A DNA stretch of 11,059 bases. It comes from Euperipatoides rowelli (lineage: Eukaryota > Onychophora > Udeonychophora > Euonychophora > Peripatopsidae). Of the stretch, positions 7,101 to 11,059 are shown in pieces. A program made the translations under genes and the position numbers. Within the stretch, counting starts at the first letter, position 1, and each line of letters begins with the position of its first letter. The notes under the pieces were generated by a model, which made no database searches, was not told the origin of the DNA, and saw only the letters and a program-made list of their open reading frames with translations. The stretch lies in assembly GCA_003024985.2 (NCBI GenBank), contig PXIH01S0006300.1. One strand, given 5' to 3'.

Positions 7101-8453
7101 CAGGGCCGGTACCACTCACATTTTTTTTTTTTGGCTGTAAGTATGTTAACTATGTAGTATATTCTTATGTAGTTTCGTCATCCATGCCCCCCCCCCCTCA
7201 CCTGGCCAGGGACTACAGCACCATCTAACCCCTCACCCCCATTTCATGGGCATACCTAATAAATCAATTACAGTTCCTTATTTTCCAAATACTTTTAACA
7301 AATTGTTTTATTGTACAAAAAAAAATAGACATAGTGATTACTGAATATTAACTCTACCAAAAAATAATAATAATCTGCAATGAACTTTAAACATACTGTA
7401 TTACAAAGTTATGTAAATAAAAATATAAAGATAGCAAATAAAGCGGACTAAGTAACCTACAAAATTGTTATTCGTGCAGCTTCATTAATTCTGTTATTAT
7501 TAATTTCATTAAATACAAAATTACAACTTTTCTATGAAAATGGTATTCATTCCAGTTTGTGAAATATTGAATCAATTTATATTTAACATGTGTACAAGAA
7601 ATATATTCTACACAAACTGTGACAAATACTGTTCAATTTAATTATATGTTATTAATTGTGATAATTTATTAGAATGAAAAAACTTATAATTGTAAACTGC
7701 TAACAATTCTTTTTATTTTATTGGGTTTAATGTTGAGAGAAAACAAAGTATAAGCAGGAAAAATATCAATAATTGATATATCAAATAGGTATATAATAGA
7801 AACACATGGTTGCCGAGTAAATTAGATGTATCTGTAGCCGCTTTTTTAAAGTGACGTTAAGATTATTTTCTTTGGCGTACTGAAAGAAACATTGAATTTG
7901 GTCTCTGTAAATCATATTTAAATATAGGTACGATTGTGTGTATCTCAAATCAAAAAATTCTTAAAGTTGTCAAGAATAAATTTGCCCTACCTTAAAAATA
8001 GCAGAAAAGCAGTGCCTTTTTTGTGTGCGGGAACTCACAGGAACTGAGTTCCTGCACCTTTTTTTAAAAGTAACATCTTGATATTTTTCATAAATTACTA
8101 ACGTAAAAAATTTGCACTATTTAATAGAATTGAATATTGAAAAAAATCCAGAAAGTTTGGCCATTGACAGATAAATCAAGATTTTTAATTTCATTTTAGT
8201 GTAACAAAAAGCTTATTAGCAACCATAAAAAAAAAATGATTAAAAACTTGAGCTTTTTTTCTTTCTTTTTGGTTAAAAAAGGCATGGGGCGGTCCATTAT
8301 ATGAGCTCCTGCACTTTTTTTTTTTTTTTACAAAAAAAAAAAAGCACTGCATAAAAGTATTAATTTTATATTATTTTCAAGGTAGGGCATTGACATTTGA
8401 AGGTAGGGCATTGCATTCTATGCCCCCCCCCCCCCACCCTAGCTATGGCCCTG
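7101..8453. mobile_element. Possible nonautonomous DNA transposon remnant with CAGGGCC ends
   Basis: CAGGGCCGGTACCA begins at 7101, and the minus strand from 8453 begins CAGGGCCATAGCTAGGG. Ends starting CAGGG are usual for hAT elements. Each side also has a poly-C tract on the plus strand preceded by ATG (11 C at 7187-7197, 13 C at 8423-8435). I see no 8-base target-site duplication at these borders and no transposase frame, so this may be two or more nested fragments rather than one element. Confidence 0.3.
7983..8410. repeat. Imperfect foldback (inverted repeat) element
   Basis: Three blocks on the left recur in reverse complement and in mirrored order on the right. TGCCCTACCTT (7983-7993) pairs with 8379-8389, and again with a second copy at 8400-8410. 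GCAGTGC (8009-8015) pairs with 8344-8350. GTGCGGGAACTCAC (8025-8038) pairs with 8301-8314 at 11 of 14 positions. The left arm also contains the palindrome CAGGAACTGAGTTCCTG (8038-8054). The mirrored order supports a miniature inverted-repeat element. No coding sequence is present. Confidence 0.55.
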
Positions 8454-9433
8454 TTTTCCAATTCACTTTTATTTACCAATTGGCTGCTATAGCCCTACAT
8501 TCTCTTTGTTTTCAATCATTAGGAAGAGTGGCTGGTATGTAGAATATTACTACACCCCATACACCATCTCTCATCAAAAGGACTTTTGACTTTCCACATT
8601 ATTGATAATTTGACTTCTTAAGTTTAGTAATGAAGGATTTTTCATGTTCACTAACACTGCTACTAGCCAGGAAATTTTTTTTTTTACAGTACCTATATAA
8701 AAATTTTACCAAAAAAAAAAAAACTAAAATTGCGCAATAATTTGAGATTTTGGGCCCATAACCTAATCATAAGTAAACAAACTGAAGTTTTAGCTTTGAA
8801 AAAATAAAATTTAATTAGAATAAAATAATAATAAAGTAAAGACAAGCACGTTGCCATACAATGACACAATGATTGTTCTGTACAGTGCTGCCATCTATAC
8901 AATGTATAAAATGTAAAATAAGGTAAAATTAAATTAAAAAGTGTAGTCTATAGTTTCCAACATTTTTCAATTATGGCATCATCCCAGTATTTATTATTAT
9001 TTTTTTTTCACTATCTTGTTCTTCCAGTTTTCTCTGGCAAGTCACCAATGTTGTGTTTCTATACCAGCTAATAATTAATAAGGCTGTAGACGTCTATTTA
9101 ATAATATTAAACATACTTATTATCCTTAGTTGGTATAAACACAAAGACTGATCGTCTACTGCTGTAATCACTCGGCTCTCATTCTACTTTTGCTCTTGCG
9201 ATACTCCCTTGTTATATACACTACATGACAAATGACATCTTTAATGGGATTTGCATAAAAATAATATAGTAAACAATTGTAGGATTTATGATTCAGTATG
9301 TCCTTAATTTGGACTTTTATATTTTTTCAATGCCATTACTAAGGGGAATTCTATAAAGGATTTTTCAATAGATTTTGTATGTAATAATTATTTTAAAAAT
9401 GTAATCATCAATATCCATCCAAATGTTACTTAC

Positions 9434-9616
9434 TTTGGAGTTGTTTCTGCTGCCTTTTTAAGATAATCATTTTCTATATCTACAATATCTGAAGGTGTGG
9501 ATTCAGGAGTGGTACTGGAATGATCATAGGAGGAGAAAGATTTGGTAGGACTAGAATTTTCAGGAGGAGATGGACTGCTGTTTGTTGCTGTCAAAATATC
9601 ATTTAATGACAGATCT
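9434..9616 (-). CDS. BLTP1: BLTP1 internal exon (first visible), disordered Ser/Thr/Pro linker
   Basis: This is the most upstream exon in the window of a bridge-like lipid transfer protein 1 gene. The full protein, about 5,000 residues in human, is anchored in the endoplasmic reticulum and moves phospholipid along a hydrophobic groove at contact sites. The exon has 183 bases: one base finishing a split codon, 60 codons, and two bases (AA) left over. A pyrimidine tract ending TTTCAG precedes it on the minus strand and a consensus GTAAGT donor follows it. The peptide starts DLSLNDIL, is mostly Ser/Thr/Pro (for example SPSPPENSSPTKSFSS), and ends with the charged stretch IENDYLKKAAETTP. The leftover AA joins the first A of the exon at 6145 to give Lys, so the frame is kept. 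On its own this low-complexity peptide is weak evidence. The assignment rests on the phase-compatible exons downstream. No exon was found between here and the window edge at 11059. Confidence 0.85.
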
Positions 9617-9978
9617 CTGAAAGATGGAAAAAAGAGTTAATTAATAGTTATGAAAATGATCTACCCTGATTGAAAAACGACTACAAAATTAAACAAAAAT
9701 GAAATTTTGCAATTTAAATAAATATTATATAATTTGGACAAGTCTTCTAAACTAAAGAATGGTGACTGGGTGTCAATAATTTTTTATAAGTTTTTTCAAA
9801 AGCAATTTAGTTTGAAAAGATCAAAAAAGTTAATATATTTTTTTATTTAGGCTTAGTTATTTATTGTATATATTATAAAGTCACTGTAGAGGCTCGTTTT
9901 TATGTCCTCTGCCAGCTCTGCCGTCTCTACCGGAAGTAGGACAAAACCAGTTAAATCCTCTATCACTTGATCAGTTTT

Positions 9979-10023
9979 TCTCTGCCATCTCTGCCAACTA
10001 AAAGCTGGTAGAGATGGCAGAGA
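9979..10023. repeat. Strong hairpin, 20-base arms
   Basis: TCTCTGCCATCTCTGCCAAC (9979-9998) pairs with 10004-10023 around a five-base loop, with one mismatch and one G-T wobble. A third related copy, CTCTGCCGTCTCTACC, lies at 9916-9931 and differs from the reverse complement of 10007-10022 at one position. Three copies in two orientations suggest a rearranged repeat. Confidence 0.75.
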
Positions 10024-10110
10024 GATAGTCTTGTGAGTTGTAATAATGCTGACCGTCTATGATCTAGCGTGATATTTTCTGACATTTTTTTAATTTTTAT
10101 TAGTGCAAAT

Positions 10111-10331
10111 ATAAGATTTTAAAATAAAAGTTATTTAACAATAATCAATTATACACCTTTTTTAAAAAATTCATTTTTCTTGAAGAAAAATTGTTTATTA
10201 AAATTGAATTAAACATTGGAGTGTTAATTCAATTATAATAAACAATTTTAATAAACAGGTAGTTTTAAAAAGCATAGAAATCTGTCACAAAGATTATTTT
10301 AACAATAACTTTAATTATTTTAAAATCTTAT
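10111..10331. repeat. AT-rich foldback, MITE-like, about 221 bases
   Basis: The outer arms match exactly for 17 bases: ATAAGATTTTAAAATAA at 10111-10127 is the reverse complement of 10315-10331. An inner pair, 10187-10214 and 10223-10249, forms a 27-28-base near-perfect stem around an eight-base loop. The two mirrored tiers fit a miniature inverted-repeat element or a large foldback. No target-site duplication is clear. Confidence 0.55.
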
Positions 10332-11008
10332 GACCATCATTCAATTACAGTAAGGAAATTGGCATTAATAATAACTATCGTACTGTATTTCTAATCCATA
10401 ATGGAAGATTAGCCTATTCGGATGGATTTTTTTGCTAGACGTTAAAATGTAAAATAGCACCCGTTGAGAAAAACCATCAAAATTGATTAAATACTCTAGA
10501 AAAATAAAACAAAAATATATAAATTAACACTTTTTCATCTATTGTGAAAGTTTATATAGTCATTTTTTTTAAAGTTTATATGTCGTTTTTTTTAATAGAA
10601 TTTAGTATTATTATTTGAAATAGCCTTCGTCATATTATTGTTATTGATAGGTTTATTTATTCAGTATGTGTTTTATACTGTTTTTAAACATCTTTCTCTT
10701 ACATATTTTAAGAAAAATATATTTAATTTTGTATTTATAAGATCTTAATCTTTTTTTAACCTCTATTAATGTAAATAATAATTTTGATGTACATTAATTC
10801 TGATCTGTTAATATTTGCTTACTATTCTTAGTTTTTTTCTCTCTATGATTATTTTAACTTATTTGTACATCTTATTGTATTGTTAATAATTATTTTTGTG
10901 ATAAAATAATTTTTTTATTTTTGTTTTAAATGAGTATATTTCACATTTTTCTCAGAGCTTGGAATGGTATTTAAACTATAGCTGGGAATAGTAAAACTAT
11001 AAAACTAA

Positions 11009-11059
11009 CAGTGTTGGGCAGTAACGAAGTAAAAGTAACGAAGTACTGTACTTAAGTAA
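11009..11059 (+). mobile_element. Left terminus of a probable hAT-type element, cut by window edge
   Basis: The sequence starting CAGTGTTGGGCAGTAACG at 11009, followed by repeated AGTAACGAAGTA and TACTTAAGTA words, resembles from memory the end of a common family of nonautonomous DNA transposons in animal genomes. A CAG start is usual for hAT ends. The eight bases before it, AAAACTAA (11001-11008), would be the target-site duplication if the same eight follow the other end beyond 11059. Confidence 0.55.

Larger units (their letters stand above)
6146..9433 (-). other. BLTP1 intron, phase 2, 3,288 bases
   Basis: The intron starts with GTAAGT at 9433 and ends with a T-rich tract and CAAG at 6146 on the minus strand. 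It holds a copia integrase fossil (about 6480-7030) and a foldback element with poly-C tracts (within 7101-8453). Positions 7260-7960 and 8460-9433 are AT-rich with homopolymer runs and nothing recognised. The flanking exons join in frame without further exons. Confidence 0.85.
9617..11059 (-). other. BLTP1 intron, upstream part, no exon found
   Basis: This sequence precedes the TTTCAG acceptor of the first visible exon and runs to the window edge. It holds a GC-richer hairpin (about 9906-10023), an AT-rich foldback (10111-10331) and the start of a probable hAT-type element at 11009. Positions 10332-11008 are AT-rich with nothing recognised. No exon ending in phase 2 was found here. Confidence 0.7.

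Noticed and set aside
8693-8902. A 69-codon minus-strand frame
   Set aside because: It is rich in Phe, Leu and Tyr from AT-rich sequence, has no recognised motif, and lies in intron between two exons that join without it.
1-11059. A new multi-gene biological system, RNA gene or CRISPR array
   Set aside because: The window is explained by one fragment of a known lipid-transfer gene plus intronic repeats and transposon remains. I saw no regularly spaced short repeats and no tRNA-like B-box or cloverleaf.

Overview
The window is an animal nuclear sequence: strongly AT-rich, full of simple repeats and decayed transposons, with multi-kilobase introns and GT-AG splice sites. The only host gene I can support runs on the minus strand. 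It is BLTP1 (KIAA1109; Tweek in Drosophila, LPD-3 in C. elegans, Csf1 in yeast), a giant bridge-like lipid transfer protein. Five internal exons are visible, in transcription order 9434-9616, 5939-6145, 3007-3193, 674-874 and 484-592. They join in frame through introns of phase 2, 2, 0 and 0 into 295 codons plus split bases. The last three exons carry the best landmarks: PGLDVK joined to VHYNSKT, LYAWMTLQSLPE, and ISPHLLDFLEQALEPIPI. These agree with my memory of the vertebrate protein at the same order and spacing, while the linkers differ widely. That suggests an invertebrate, but I cannot name the phylum. Neither the first nor the last exon of the gene is present.

Layout: 1-483 is intron with a GGGAC-rich repeat and no recognised exon. 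Exons 5 and 4 (484-874) are separated by an intron of only 81 bases. Positions 875-3006 are intron with little recognisable content. Exon 3 follows, then an intron (3194-5938) that holds a 1.4 kb pyrimidine-rich repeat block bounded by a 16-base direct repeat, and a dead CR1/L2-like LINE fragment on the plus strand with a TAAA tail. Exon 2 follows, then an intron (6146-9433) with a decayed Ty1/copia integrase fragment on the minus strand and a foldback element with poly-C tracts. Exon 1 is followed by intron to the window edge (9617-11059), with two hairpin or foldback structures and the start of a probable hAT-type element.

The exons act together only as parts of one coding sequence. They alternate Ser/Thr/Pro- or Lys/Arg-rich disordered linkers with short beta-rich stretches, as expected between repeating groove units of a bridge-like lipid transfer protein. 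The mobile elements appear to be passengers. I found no RNA gene, CRISPR array, promoter or polyadenylation site I could support, and no convincing sign of a new biological system. The points most worth a second look are the bounded repeat block in the second visible intron, the copia fossil with its catalytic Glu position replaced, and the exon phases that would allow in-frame exon skipping.
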